NCBI RefSeq assembly: GCF_024733565.1
Contig: NZ_JANIOC010000002.1
Location: forward strand, 248,979 to 312,978
Length of the DNA stretch: 64,000 nt
From: Rossellomorea sp. SC111
Lineage (GTDB): Bacteria; Bacillota; Bacilli; Bacillales; Bacillaceae_B
Reading direction: 5' to 3'
The stretch's first letter is position 1. Each line of letters starts with the position of its first letter. The position numbers were made by a program, and so were the translations under genes. Positions 34,431 to 43,735 of this stretch are shown here, one piece after another. The notes under the pieces are model-generated. The model did not search any database. It was not told the DNA's origin and saw only the letters and a program-made list of their open reading frames with translations.

Positions 34431-34618
34431 AGGCTCTCCCTTCGTCCGATTGAACTCTTTTAAAGGTATGAAAGTGATTCGTACCTTATTCAGGATAATA
34501 TAGCATCAGCCCATTGCAAATTTCAACTCAAAGCCTTCTCATCTTTTTAGTAATTTTAAACAATCCCTGAATGAAACATCCTATTAAAGAATACCTTTTC
34601 TATATTCCTTCGAATAAC

Positions 34619-35887
34619 CTAACCTGCTTTAACAACGTCCTGATTCTGCTTCAACTCCGCGCCTTCTTTTCGCCTATCCAATTCTGGAGAAATCATTTTT
34701 AAAATAATCGTACCAGAAAGTCCAATGGTGAGGATGATCCCCGCCATTACGTTCGATGGTAGAATCGCTCCGAGTGTAACGGTGACAGATGCAATCAACA
34801 TGGATAGGTTAAACTTCAGCCCGTTAAATGCCATATAGGAACTGCGGGCATCATCAGGGGGGATGGCAGCCATATACGATTGCTCTACGGGCACCCGGAA
34901 CACCTCTCCCATTGTGAGTACCCCCATCATCAAGAACAAAATGAACAGGTTATTTGAATAAGCAAGTACTGCATACCCTATCGAAAAGAAGAAACAACTC
35001 CACACAAGAACAGTTCTGTCTTTTAATGAATGAGGAATCCTCGTGACAAAAAGCATGAGGAAGACGACCAGGATTGTATTTTCACTTCGAAGAATCCCCA
35101 TAGTCTGTACGCCGTCTATATCCCAGAAAAGAAAAGGTTGCGAAGGCATTTCTTCACTTAGTCGAATGCCTATGTAATTCGTGAGCTGGAACTCCATGGA
35201 CAGAATAAGCACACCCGCAATGGTAAACAGAACAAACAGCTTGTCATGCATCACTTTGCCGTAGTTTGAAATAAGTTGTTTAACGTGCTGAGGGGCTGTC
35301 AACTCGGTTTCCGACGGAGAATAGCTCTCATCAATGAAGAGAGCCACCAAAGATGCGGTAACGGCGGAAGCAACACTCAGTGCCAGAAAGAGCTCGAAAA
35401 GGTAATCCTTGAATAAGAAAGCACCTATGATTCCTCCGATCGCGATGGATAGATTGTTTGCCCAATAGGTGATTGAGTACATGAGCTTTCGCTGTGGAGG
35501 TGTGCTGACGTCGATCATCATAGCTTGATTGGCAGGTCCTGCAAGGCCCCAGCAAATGCTGTTGACTGTCATCATGGCAAATGTGACCGTGGCAGATTCA
35601 AACCAGGGCGAGTTACAAACCATCATGGTGAGGAAAGCCAGAAACCTGAGCGATTCTGCGAATAACATAATTTTCTTACGGCCAAATTGATCGGCAAAAT
35701 ACCCTCCGAGAAAATTGATTCCTATTCCTACAAAAACATTAATCAAAAGTAATAGTCCGGCTACCTTTGCAAAATGAACGGCCAGGTAGATCGACATAAA
35801 TGGAAAGATCATGCTCCCAATAAAGCGGCTCATAAATGTTTCAATGATACGTATTTTAATATTTTTATGAAAGTCTCTAAATCTCAT
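34619..35887 (-). CDS. MFS multidrug-type transporter
   Basis: A 422-residue major facilitator with about 12 helices. The loop-2 signature is GGYFADQFGRKKIML. The middle loop is unusually long between helices 6 and 7, and there are two polar inserts. It is preceded by the XRE gene (35927) with 39 bases between, which suggests drug or stress-responsive control. Substrate unknown. Confidence 0.88.
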   Translation of the reverse strand: MRFRDFHKNIKIRIIETFMSRFIGSMIFPFMSIYLAVHFAKVAGLLLLINVFVGIGINFLGGYFADQFGRKKIMLFAESLRFLAFLTMMVCNSPWFESATVTFAMMTVNSICWGLAGPANQAMMIDVSTPPQRKLMYSITYWANNLSIAIGGIIGAFLFKDYLFELFLALSVASAVTASLVALFIDESYSPSETELTAPQHVKQLISNYGKVMHDKLFVLFTIAGVLILSMEFQLTNYIGIRLSEEMPSQPFLFWDIDGVQTMGILRSENTILVVFLMLFVTRIPHSLKDRTVLVWSCFFFSIGYAVLAYSNNLFILFLMMGVLTMGEVFRVPVEQSYMAAIPPDDARSSYMAFNGLKFNLSMLIASVTVTLGAILPSNVMAGIILTIGLSGTIILKMISPELDRRKEGAELKQNQDVVKAG

Positions 35888-35926
35888 ATGTATTCCTTCT
35901 CTCTATCGTTTGGAAGGTCATTCTTT

Positions 35927-36202
35927 TCAGTCGTCTAGTAGCTTTGTCAGTTTAGAAATATTCACCCCCAGTGCTTCTAAAATTACTCGAGAAGTGATTT
36001 CACTTACTTTTTCCTTGCCTCCTTCAAGTCTTTTGATGGTTTGGGTAGAGACGTTTGCTTTTTTAGCCAGCTCTTCTTGAGTCAGTTGAGACTTTAAACG
36101 CAGTAAGGATATAATCTCCCCCATATTAAGTTTGTCAAAAGTCGAATGCTTTTTTGTGAAACAGGAGTTAATGGAGTTGCAAAATTTCTTCATGTCATTC
36201 AT
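35927..36202 (-). CDS. XRE-family transcriptional regulator
   Basis: A 91-residue DNA-binding protein. Residues 27-85 form a Cro/C1-type helix-turn-helix: LLRLKSQLTQEELAKKANVS then TQTIKRLEGGKEKV. ATG 36202 follows GGAGG. It likely controls the MFS gene in its operon. Confidence 0.86.
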   Translation of the reverse strand: MNDMKKFCNSINSCFTKKHSTFDKLNMGEIISLLRLKSQLTQEELAKKANVSTQTIKRLEGGKEKVSEITSRVILEALGVNISKLTKLLDD

Positions 36203-36409
36203 AGGTAGTTACCTCCAACATTTGGTAAAATGGTATTCACTAAATATAAAGAAAGTTCACCATATTATCAAGAGGGATAAGTCATTTCTATTTATACTAT
36301 ATTATTTTGATGAGAACATATCATGGTCATTTTAGATGAAAGGATATAAGACTTTAGGATGAAGGAAGGACTGGAAAGGAATGTTTTAAGGTGAGATTTT
36401 TATATAAAA

Positions 36410-36437
36410 GAAAAAAGCACCACGAAAGATGCTTTTT
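36410..36437 (-). terminator. Terminator of the 36455 gene
   Basis: AAAAGCA pairs with TGCTTTT with a ten-base loop, followed by T-rich sequence on the reverse strand. Confidence 0.65.
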
Positions 36438-36454
36438 ACTGTTTTTATAGGTAT

Positions 36455-36682
36455 TTATAATGCAAGGAATAAATCCCATCTAAGTGAATAATAAACGGTG
36501 CCTATACCTACGAACACGACAATCAGGCCGATGATATTTTCTATGAACTTCTCTGGTAATTTAATGAATTTAAGTACCGTATATATAAGTGTGGTAAGAG
36601 ATATGGTCACTAATGTAACAATCGCTATATTGATGGCAACTGTTTTTACTGGTTCTGTTAATAATTTACTGAATTCTATCAA
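36455..36682 (-). CDS. Small two-helix membrane protein
   Basis: A 75-residue protein with two hydrophobic segments, about residues 14-40 (VAINIAIVTLVTISLTTLIY) and 48-65. The start is TTG 36682 after AGGAGGG. No family recognised. Confidence 0.6.
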   Translation of the reverse strand: MIEFSKLLTEPVKTVAINIAIVTLVTISLTTLIYTVLKFIKLPEKFIENIIGLIVVFVGIGTVYYSLRWDLFLAL

Positions 36683-36843
36683 TTTAGACCCTCCTGATTT
36701 GATTCAATTCCAGTGCGCTACGCTGAATATGTAGTATCAAGAAGACTATTATACTAGAAATTCCATGAATTTAATAGTGGTAGCTTTGTCTAAAATAGTA
36801 TGGTAGATGGGGGATTCCCCGCTTCAAAAGGTAGAATTAATAA

Positions 36844-37506
36844 TTAAAAGCTCCTTATGCAGTGTGTTAATTCAGACAAGTCATCAATCACAGCATCTGC
36901 TTTCTTTGCACCGGTCCTACGAGGGTCTCTTTTCCAAACCCCCTTCATCCCTATTTTCTGGGCACTATATACATCATACTCAGGGTGGTCCCCGACAAAA
37001 ATGCACTCTTCCGGTTTTACATGCAATCTTTTTATCGCCCTCTTAAAGATTTCAGAATTTGGCTTTTTCACGCCTTCCCACTCAGAGATAAGAATTTCCT
37101 GAAAGTAAGGCTCAATTTCAAGAGCCAGGATGTTGTCCATTTGAAATCTTCCGAAGCCATTAGTAATCATCCCCAATTGTATACCACCACCGTGTAATTC
37201 ATCCAGCATATTATGTAAATGGGGAAATGGTACACAGCTGTGTTTAAATTGACTGATATAATCGTCGAGCAGTTCTTCCCACGTTAACCCTTCAATTGAA
37301 AACTCCTCGATAATCTGCTTATAAACCCTGTCTTTCCACACATAACCCCTCTGATCCAATTCAATGAATCTGGAAGTATATAAATCTTTCGGGATATGAT
37401 GGAGCCAATGGTAGAGTCGTTCATATTGGTTTGTGATGAATACTTGGACAGATGCATCCCTGTTTAGCAGCGTTCCATCAAGGTCGAATAGGACAGCTTT
37501 AATCAT
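36844..37506 (-). CDS. HAD-family hydrolase
   Basis: A 220-residue HAD phosphatase with Asp8 and Asp10 in LFDLDGTLLN, ITNGFGRFQMDN (motif II Thr) and a C-terminal VGDHPEYDVYSAQ motif with PSEIFKRAIKRL before it. The cap is helical (type C1). ATG 37506 has GGAGGAG. Likely acts on a small phosphate ester. Confidence 0.9.
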   Translation of the reverse strand: MIKAVLFDLDGTLLNRDASVQVFITNQYERLYHWLHHIPKDLYTSRFIELDQRGYVWKDRVYKQIIEEFSIEGLTWEELLDDYISQFKHSCVPFPHLHNMLDELHGGGIQLGMITNGFGRFQMDNILALEIEPYFQEILISEWEGVKKPNSEIFKRAIKRLHVKPEECIFVGDHPEYDVYSAQKIGMKGVWKRDPRRTGAKKADAVIDDLSELTHCIRSF

Positions 37507-37568
37507 AAATGTCCCTCTCCTCCTTTCTACATGATAATCAATGTTGATTTGCCTTTTTAAATAAAATC

Positions 37569-38063
37569 TTACAAAATTACTTTACGCGCCTGAGAAAGAA
37601 TCTCCCCGTACACACCGTTCCATTCAGAGTAGTATGCAGCCACATGATCTGGATCGACCCAACATCTTTCAGCTGATTCAAATTCTGCTTTGAATGTATC
37701 TATTACTTCAACGTCCATTGCATAAAAAACTTGAAAACCTACTTTGGGATAATCGCTTTGTTCATTCCAGTGGGGATTATCATGATGATCCACTATCAGG
37801 TACCCTAATAAGTGGGAAGTGCCTGATACATAAGCTTCCTCCTTCACTTCCCTTTTTAAGCATTCTTCAGGGGACTCACCTTTTTCCAGATGCCCACCTG
37901 GAAAATCCCAACCTCGCTTTTGGAGATTCACCAGCAGCAGCTTTCCATCTTTAAAACAGAAACCATGCACACTGGTGACTCGTGATGTGTCAGGAAGAAT
38001 AAAGTCTTGCCGCCATGTCAATTTCACTTTATCATTCCCCCAACGTACATATGTAGAATTCAT
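37569..38063 (-). CDS. Nudix hydrolase
   Basis: A 164-residue Nudix enzyme. The box GGHLEKGESPEECLKREVKE matches GX5EX7REUXEE in order, at about residues 56-75. ATG 38063 after GGAGTG is preferred over TTG 38066. It has its own position after the HAD gene and could clean nucleotide or sugar diphosphates; the substrate is unknown. Confidence 0.9.
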   Translation of the reverse strand: MNSTYVRWGNDKVKLTWRQDFILPDTSRVTSVHGFCFKDGKLLLVNLQKRGWDFPGGHLEKGESPEECLKREVKEEAYVSGTSHLLGYLIVDHHDNPHWNEQSDYPKVGFQVFYAMDVEVIDTFKAEFESAERCWVDPDHVAAYYSEWNGVYGEILSQARKVIL

Positions 38064-38134
38064 CAATTTTCACTCCGTTAACTATAGACTATTAAGTATA
38101 TTAAGTGCAGCATCTGAGCAATAAAAGAATTTGG

Positions 38135-38320
38135 TCAGGATTCACTCGATTTTTCTTTTAGCGGGAGCCTGTGCAATAGAAGCCCTGTCCCGATTGTTAA
38201 TAGCGCTAAGATGAATGCACTGAAGAAGGAATTCAAACTGTAGTCCTGCTCGAAACCATCTAACACGCTAGAATAAATGCCTGCCATTATGCCGGTCAAA
38301 ATAAACGTTCTTACTCTCAA
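38135..38320 (-). CDS. Small membrane protein
   Basis: A 61-residue protein with a hydrophobic N-terminal helix (FILTGIMAGIYSSV) and another around residues 31-50, ending in a basic KEKSSES tail. The TTG start 38320 follows AAGGAGGGG, well spaced. Function unknown. Confidence 0.6.
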   Translation of the reverse strand: MRVRTFILTGIMAGIYSSVLDGFEQDYSLNSFFSAFILALLTIGTGLLLHRLPLKEKSSES

Positions 38321-38358
38321 AAATCATTCCCCTCCTTTTTAGAGTGTAATGAGTAGTA

Positions 38359-38811
38359 CTAGTTAATGTCGCCGAGATATACCCTGGACGTTCTTTTGAC
38401 TATATATGATTCTATTTCTCTAGGATAGAATCTATATTCATTCAGTTCATTTAAATCTATCCACTCTACACCGACTTGATGGCTATCGGGATTAGATGGA
38501 GTTTGCTCATTGTTCCATTCGTGGACTAGGGTACACGCAAAATAAAGCTCCATTTGATGCAAGTCAGAATCAAATGCTGCATGTTCATGGTTCTTACCTA
38601 TATACTCCCTTACATGGATTAATTCTCCTACTGACACCTCACATCCAATTTCCTCAAGGCATTCTCTCTTTAAAGTCTCATGAAGTGTTTCACCATGGTC
38701 CTGTCCACCACCGGGGAAGAGGTAAAAAATACTGTCTTCGTCTTTGTTTCTCGTCAGAAGAATCTTGTTGTCTTTTATAATGATGGCTTTTGCAGAGTTG
38801 CGAATTCGCAT
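38359..38811 (-). CDS. Nudix hydrolase
   Basis: A 150-residue Nudix protein with GGQDHGETLHETLKRECLEE and IG completing the box (residues 35-56). It is divergent from nothing and followed by no clear terminator. ATG 38811 is chosen because GGGAGG lies upstream. Confidence 0.88.
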   Translation of the reverse strand: MRIRNSAKAIIIKDNKILLTRNKDEDSIFYLFPGGGQDHGETLHETLKRECLEEIGCEVSVGELIHVREYIGKNHEHAAFDSDLHQMELYFACTLVHEWNNEQTPSNPDSHQVGVEWIDLNELNEYRFYPREIESYIVKRTSRVYLGDIN

Positions 38812-39072
38812 CTGGCAATTATCCTCCCTTCTATTTCTCTTCATTTCTCATTGAATAAAACATTCTAGGACACTGAAATTATTTAGTGGATTTTTAACAG
38901 TCCTTTACTGTGCAATAAAAATCTTCTAAATATACTCTTTTCAATATTTAACATCTTAAATCCTGCTTATGTTATAAAGTGGCTCTACATGGAGCGTATT
39001 TTCTTTATTGATCCAACACCCGAAAGCATAACTTCTGAAGATAATATAGTGTATCAGCTGTTAGGAGGGAGT

Positions 39073-39117
39073 GTTAAGGAAAAAAAAACCTTCTACCCAA
39101 GGTTTTTCTTCCTTAAC
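39073..39117. terminator. Long hairpin terminator
   Basis: About 18 bases of GTTAAGGA... pair with ...TCCTTAAC around CTACCC, with T-rich runs inside the arms. It lies 90 bases after the stop at 39208, on the reverse strand. Confidence 0.75.
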
Positions 39118-39207
39118 TCTTTGAGACATAACGTCTTCCACCATTTAATTCACATAATATTATTATGGTATATTTATTTACATTAGCTATGCGTAATAGG
39201 CTAGATG

Positions 39208-39498
39208 TTATCCATCTTTATTCTTTATTTGTTCCCGGATTTTTTCTAATTCCTCAAGAGATAATCTGTTTAAGGACTCTTTGATCTCATCTTCTAACCT
39301 CTTTTTATTTTTCTCCCTAAAGCTACCCCACCAGTCCCGGAGGTTATCCGTATTCGAAAGCAGGTATTCAATATCGATCTCTTCAATTTCATCATCTGAT
39401 AAGTAGTGAAGGACGGCGGCTAACATTTGTTCGAGCTTCTCAATCTCTTCATTTTTCTGAAGCAGGACATCGGAGCGTTCTTCATTTTTCTTAGGCAT
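39208..39498 (-). CDS. Coiled-coil hypothetical protein
   Basis: A 96-residue acidic, highly charged protein, helical throughout (ERSDVLLQKNEEIEKLEQML, later LEDEIKESLNRLSLEELEKI). ATG 39498 follows AGGAGG. It is divergent from the sigma-factor gene; a role as a regulator of that factor is only a guess. Confidence 0.6.
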   Translation of the reverse strand: MPKKNEERSDVLLQKNEEIEKLEQMLAAVLHYLSDDEIEEIDIEYLLSNTDNLRDWWGSFREKNKKRLEDEIKESLNRLSLEELEKIREQIKNKDG

Positions 39499-39732
39499 AT
39501 TATGACCTCCTTCTAGTGGATGGTCTTCTTAGTATTGCTAATGGTGAATATTGTTAAACACTTGCAGTTTACAACACTCATATGAATTTTAGCAAAACGA
39601 TGAATTCCTTATCACGGAAGGATGATGATAGCCCTTGAGAAATCTCAGTTTCTCCTTTGAAAACAAGTATTACCCCTTTTTGTCTCAAGCCTTGTTCCTT
39701 TGTAAGGTTAAGATACCTGGGAATACAAAGAA

Positions 39733-39742
39733 CGGCGCGCCG
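39733..39742. promoter_or_regulatory. GC-only palindrome before the sigma gene
   Basis: CGGCGCGCCG, a 10-base perfect palindrome in an AT-rich leader, ends 17 bases before TTG 39760 and could be an operator or a translation-blocking hairpin. Confidence 0.35.
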
Positions 39743-39759
39743 GTCAAAAGGATACTGAG

Positions 39760-40248
39760 TTGGAGAAATTTGAAGAACTTCATATTCAATATGACAGGAT
39801 GATTCATAAGGTCATTCATTCTTTACACATTTACAAAAACAAACCTGAATATTATCAGACCGGCCTCATCGCACTTTGGGAGGCTCATCAAAAGTTCGAT
39901 CCCGATAAAGGGTCATTTCCTGCTTATGCTTATTCATATGTACGTGGCAGAATACTTTCTCAATTGACAAATGAAAATCGGAATGAAGAAAAAAGTGTTT
40001 TCAAAGAGACGGAGTTTTTTGACATGATCGAGGATGAGCATGTAAATGAAGGGCTCGCTGAAGAATTGCTGTTCAGTTACTGTGGTGACTTAACTGAGAA
40101 CCAAAGAAAATGGGTTGTGTATACTTGTCTGCATATGTTGACAGTCAGTGAAATTGCAGAGGTAGAGAATGTTTCCATATCCGCTGTAAAAAAATGGCGG
40201 AAAGGAGCGAAGGAAAGGGTTCAGGGGATATTGGATATTAAAGGGTAA
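39760..40248 (+). CDS. Sigma-70 family RNA polymerase sigma factor (short)
   Basis: A 162-residue sigma factor. Region 2 is YQTGLIALWEAHQKFDPDKG then SFPAYAYSYVRGRILSQL. Region 4 is LTENQRKWVVYTCLHMLTVS and EIAEVENVSISAVKKWRKGA. There is no region 1.1 or region 3, so it is an ECF-like or competence/phage-type alternative factor. The start is TTG 39760 after AAAAGGA. No anti-sigma gene is adjacent in the same direction. Confidence 0.85.
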   Translation: MEKFEELHIQYDRMIHKVIHSLHIYKNKPEYYQTGLIALWEAHQKFDPDKGSFPAYAYSYVRGRILSQLTNENRNEEKSVFKETEFFDMIEDEHVNEGLAEELLFSYCGDLTENQRKWVVYTCLHMLTVSEIAEVENVSISAVKKWRKGAKERVQGILDIKG

Positions 40249-40303
40249 ATAATAAGGCGTTCAAGATGTTAGGTATTTTTAAATTCAAATGCAACCTCAA
40301 TTC

Positions 40304-40329
40304 AAAGGGCCAAGCATTTTTGGCCCTTT
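40304..40329. terminator. Bidirectional terminator
   Basis: AAAGGGCCA pairs with TGGCCCTTT around eight bases, between convergent genes. Confidence 0.75.
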
Positions 40330-40338
40330 CAAAATATG

Positions 40339-40797
40339 CTAGTTAAACGACACTTCTTTCACCACGGCCATTTCCCTTCCAAATCGGTCACCATGATCGA
40401 CAAATCCCAAACTCTCATATAAGCGGTGAGCACCCTGATTTTCGGGATGGTATCCTACTACGATTCTATTAATATCATAGGTTTCCATCATTTCATTTAT
40501 CATCAGATCTGTTGCAGATTTTCCGATTCCTTTACCCTGATAGTTTTTATCCACCATGATCCGGTATACCCAATAAGCATCCAATTCTTCAGGTTCAGAA
40601 TTGAACATTAAAAATCCAACTACTATATCTTCATAATAAATAGCGAATGGTTTTAAGGTCGGCTCGAATTTCGATTGAGCGATTGATATGGCATTTGGCT
40701 CAATAAATTCCTGTTGCTCCCGGGAAAGTTCCAGCTGACAGCATTCGTACCAATTTTCGGCGTTTACTTCTGCGATTTTTACATTATATTTATTCAA
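40339..40797 (-). CDS. GNAT family N-acetyltransferase
   Basis: A 152-residue acetyltransferase. YRIMVDKNYQGKGIGKSATD contains the QGKGIG acetyl-CoA loop, and NQGAHRLYESLGFV the C-terminal signature. Its start is TTG 40797 with AAGGGG upstream. The substrate is unknown. Confidence 0.88.
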   Translation of the reverse strand: MNKYNVKIAEVNAENWYECCQLELSREQQEFIEPNAISIAQSKFEPTLKPFAIYYEDIVVGFLMFNSEPEELDAYWVYRIMVDKNYQGKGIGKSATDLMINEMMETYDINRIVVGYHPENQGAHRLYESLGFVDHGDRFGREMAVVKEVSFN

Positions 40798-40920
40798 ATA
40801 TGTGCCCCTTTCAATCTGTGATCATTCTCAGACTATTGAATCATACCATATATTGCAAGAAGGAGGAGGAATCGATTTTTATTTTTCAAAAAACAAAGAA
40901 AAAATTCATTTTATCTTTGT

Positions 40921-41664
40921 TCAGCTCTTGGATGACCGAAGAAACCGAGGATACGCAGCGATGGCGATCAAGCCACCAGCTATTCCGGCAATGACCATAA
41001 TCAATATATTGAATAAAACATCTAAAGTGGCTCCCCCCTCTAGAATAATCTCCTTATAGCCTTCAATTGCCCAATATTGAGGCAGTAATTTACTGATCGT
41101 TTGCATGAAATCCGGCATAAGATCTACAGGTAGCCATAATCCTCCAAGCATCGCTCCACCTAAGGCTATGATCTGTGTCAGAGCAATACCCATATTCTCC
41201 GTCTTAACCAGTACGGCAAGTGCCATGCCCCATCCGGTCACTATAAATGCCAAAGAAAGTGATAAAATGATCAGTCCAAGGGGATCCCCTAAAGGAAGGT
41301 CATACACAAGGACGCCAAAACCAAATAATACAGCAATCTGAATCAAAACGATCACCATGAAAGGAATCTACTTCCCTATAAAATAGTTCATGATTGGAAG
41401 TGGCGTGCTGGCGATCCTTGCAACCATCCCTTTGTCCCTATCCTTCACTAGTCCAATGACCATGGAAATCATAATATAAAAAGCGAACATGATTGTATAA
41501 CCTGGAATGATTTGAGTGACGACTTCTTTGTAACTTGTATTTTCATCACCTGAAAAAATGGATACAAAGGCAATAATGAAGACGATCGGTAAGATAAACG
41601 TCCAAAACCACAACCCTTTATCCTGTATATTTTTCTTTAATTCCATTTTGGCAATCGCCCACAT
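40921..41664 (-). pseudogene. ABC-2 type permease broken by an in-frame stop
   Basis: One frame from ATG 41664 reads MWAIAKMELKKNIQDKGLWF, later GMVARIASTPLPIMNYFIGK, then TAG (41368-41370), and continues in the same frame as IPFMVIVLIQIAVLFGFGVL to the stop at 40921. The whole, about 247 codons, matches an ABC-2 membrane permease (six helices). The stop is inside a conserved loop and probably replaces Trp or Gln. The permease lies 16 bases after the ATPase gene. If not a read error, the exporter is inactive. Confidence 0.8.
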
Positions 41665-41680
41665 AGCATTCTCCCCCTTT

Positions 41681-42592
41681 CTATGAATCCCGAAGCTGAG
41701 TTCCTGTTAATTTGAAGAAGATATCCTCCAGTTTCGGCTGATATAACTCGAGCCTTCTTGGCAGAATGTTTTGGATGCGGAACTCGGCAATCAATTTTTC
41801 CAGCGTCATCAATGGATCATCACTTTGCAGAAGAAAACCATTTCCTTTCGCTTTCACCTCTCCATGTGTGGTCAGAGCCACTTCATCTAAACCTTCTCCG
41901 GAAATAAACAATGACGGTTTATTGTATTTTTGCTGCAGCTCATCCATAGTCCCCCATTCGACAAGTGCACCTTTGTCGATCAGTCCGATGCTGTCGCATA
42001 ACTGCTCTACTTCCTCCATATAGTGACTTGAATATATGATCGTACTCCCCTTCTCCTTTAGTTCCTGTATGATGGAAAAAATCGAGTTTCTTGATTGAGG
42101 ATCAATTCCCACTGTCGGTTCATCCATGATGATAATGGAGGGGTCATGGAGTATGGCACAGCCAATATTCAACCTGCGCTTCATACCTCCAGAAAAGGTG
42201 GTGACTTTGTCTTTCCCCCGTTCTTCTAAACCGATTTGCTGTAGCACTTTCCCGGTGCGATCTTGAAGGTCTTTGCCTTTAAGCCCATAAAGGCTTCCGA
42301 AATACATTAAATTATCCTTGGCAGTCAGTGTTTCTTCCAAACAAATATCTTGAGGAATGTATCCGATGAGCTTCTTTACTTTTACTCTTTCTTTCTTGAC
42401 AGATAGCCCTTGCACACTGATATCACCGTCAAAATTTTGCAATATTCCGGAGAAGATCTTCATTAGTGTGGATTTCCCTGCCCCATTGGGACCTACAAGT
42501 CCAAAACAAGATCCTTCTTGAATCGTTAATTGAATCTCCTTAATTGCTTGAAGTGAATCATATCGCTTGCTTACGTGATCAACCGTGATCAT
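41681..42592 (-). CDS. ABC transporter ATP-binding protein
   Basis: A 303-residue ABC ATPase of the drug/antibiotic-export (CcmA/DrrA-like) group. Walker A is GLVGPNGAGKST, signature TFSGGMKRRLNIGCA, Walker B ILHDPSIIIMDEP, followed by an extra C-terminal domain of 80 residues. ATG 42592 has AGGGAGG. Its permease partner (40921-41664) is broken. Confidence 0.93.
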   Translation of the reverse strand: MITVDHVSKRYDSLQAIKEIQLTIQEGSCFGLVGPNGAGKSTLMKIFSGILQNFDGDISVQGLSVKKERVKVKKLIGYIPQDICLEETLTAKDNLMYFGSLYGLKGKDLQDRTGKVLQQIGLEERGKDKVTTFSGGMKRRLNIGCAILHDPSIIIMDEPTVGIDPQSRNSIFSIIQELKEKGSTIIYSSHYMEEVEQLCDSIGLIDKGALVEWGTMDELQQKYNKPSLFISGEGLDEVALTTHGEVKAKGNGFLLQSDDPLMTLEKLIAEFRIQNILPRRLELYQPKLEDIFFKLTGTQLRDS

Positions 42593-42667
42593 ACATTAAC
42601 CTCCCTTAAACAGTCCCTCATTATAAAATGTACGAATCAGGATTGGTAAAAGTTTCATTGGCACAAA

Positions 42668-42705
42668 AAAAAAGAAAAAGGAGTGGGATTATCTTCCACT
42701 CCTTT
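42668..42705 (-). terminator. Terminator of the pentapeptide-repeat gene
   Basis: AAAGGAGTGG pairs with CCACTCCTTT, followed by a T-rich run on the reverse strand. It ends 168 bases after the stop of that gene. Confidence 0.75.
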
Positions 42706-42872
42706 CGTGTGTTCGTTATCTTTAGATGAAAATTTAACATTGAAAGCAGGTGAATCCTTATAGATGAATATGCAGATTCGAATGGATTCATGCATTTTTT
42801 AGGATAAAGGGTTATGATTGGATGGTATGTAAACAAGATGACAGTGTGAAGGAACTGTACTAAGCCTCAAGG

Positions 42873-43520
42873 CTACTCCTTCACTTTCAATCCTAATAAG
42901 CTTGCGAAACCGATCGCCTGATCAGGAGAAACTTCACAACCAGAGAGATTTTCAAGCGCTACGTTGATGCGTGTAAACTTGCAGGTACTGATATCAATAC
43001 CCTTGAGGTCAGTCTGAGTGAAGTCAATCTCATTAAGATTGCAATGATGAAAGTTGACCTTAAGAAGTTCACAGTCAGAGTAATTGGCATTTTGTAATAA
43101 GGTCTGATTAAATATCACTTGTTTTAATCTTGCTTCAACAAAGTCACTCATATTCGCCAGGCACTCTTCAAAACGGACATTTCCTAAATGGGCTCTGGAA
43201 AAATTCACACCCAATAATTTGCATTCTTTAAAGATGACCCGATGTATGATTCCATCACTGAAGTTTGCATTCGACAGGTCACAGTTCTCAAATATAACAT
43301 CTGTCATGTCGATTCGAGGGAAAGATGCACCGGTGAACGAAACATTTCTGAATATCACTTTAGATATCACGAGCTGATCGATCTCTTCCTGGTCCAGCCC
43401 CGCATTTTCTATCGTACAATGGGATAGGAATGGATCTTCTTCATAATAAATATCTTGAAAATTGACCGGAACAGGACGAGCCGGGATTTTCGGGTCTTCG
43501 ACTTTGAATGTATGCCCCAT
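42873..43520 (-). CDS. Pentapeptide-repeat protein
   Basis: A 215-residue right-handed beta-helix built of A(D/N)LXX-type pentapeptides: VIFENCDLSNANFSDGIIHR, VIFKECKLLGVNFSRAHLGN and VNFHHCNLNEIDFTQTDLKG. Such proteins mimic DNA (QnrA/MfpA) or serve as scaffolds. Single gene; ATG 43520 after AGAGGTG. No gyrase-protection evidence here. Confidence 0.88.
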   Translation of the reverse strand: MGHTFKVEDPKIPARPVPVNFQDIYYEEDPFLSHCTIENAGLDQEEIDQLVISKVIFRNVSFTGASFPRIDMTDVIFENCDLSNANFSDGIIHRVIFKECKLLGVNFSRAHLGNVRFEECLANMSDFVEARLKQVIFNQTLLQNANYSDCELLKVNFHHCNLNEIDFTQTDLKGIDISTCKFTRINVALENLSGCEVSPDQAIGFASLLGLKVKE

Positions 43521-43735
43521 GATTACACCTCTATTATATTCATTCTGTATAAAGAAACTATAACATGATGAAATTTGAATAGTAGACTTGGATTTTTATT
43601 GAGTGTGTGTCTCGCGATGATTTTATTGATCAAGTTTAGATCTATTAATATAGTAGAGAGCAAATAATCGATTTACTCTATTTAATATTTCAAGTTACAA
43701 TGAGATGAATGAATGATTAGAAATGAGGTGTTCGA

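Noticed and set aside
38989..39186. A 65-codon + frame
   Set aside because: It has no ribosome site and runs through the hairpin of a reverse-strand terminator; treated as chance.
40800..41059. Two overlapping + frames
   Set aside because: They are complements of the permease pseudogene's end and have no ribosome site.
40921..41358. Reading the permease as two genes
   Set aside because: The halves share one frame, are separated only by TAG and the second start has no good RBS, so a nonsense-split gene is simpler.
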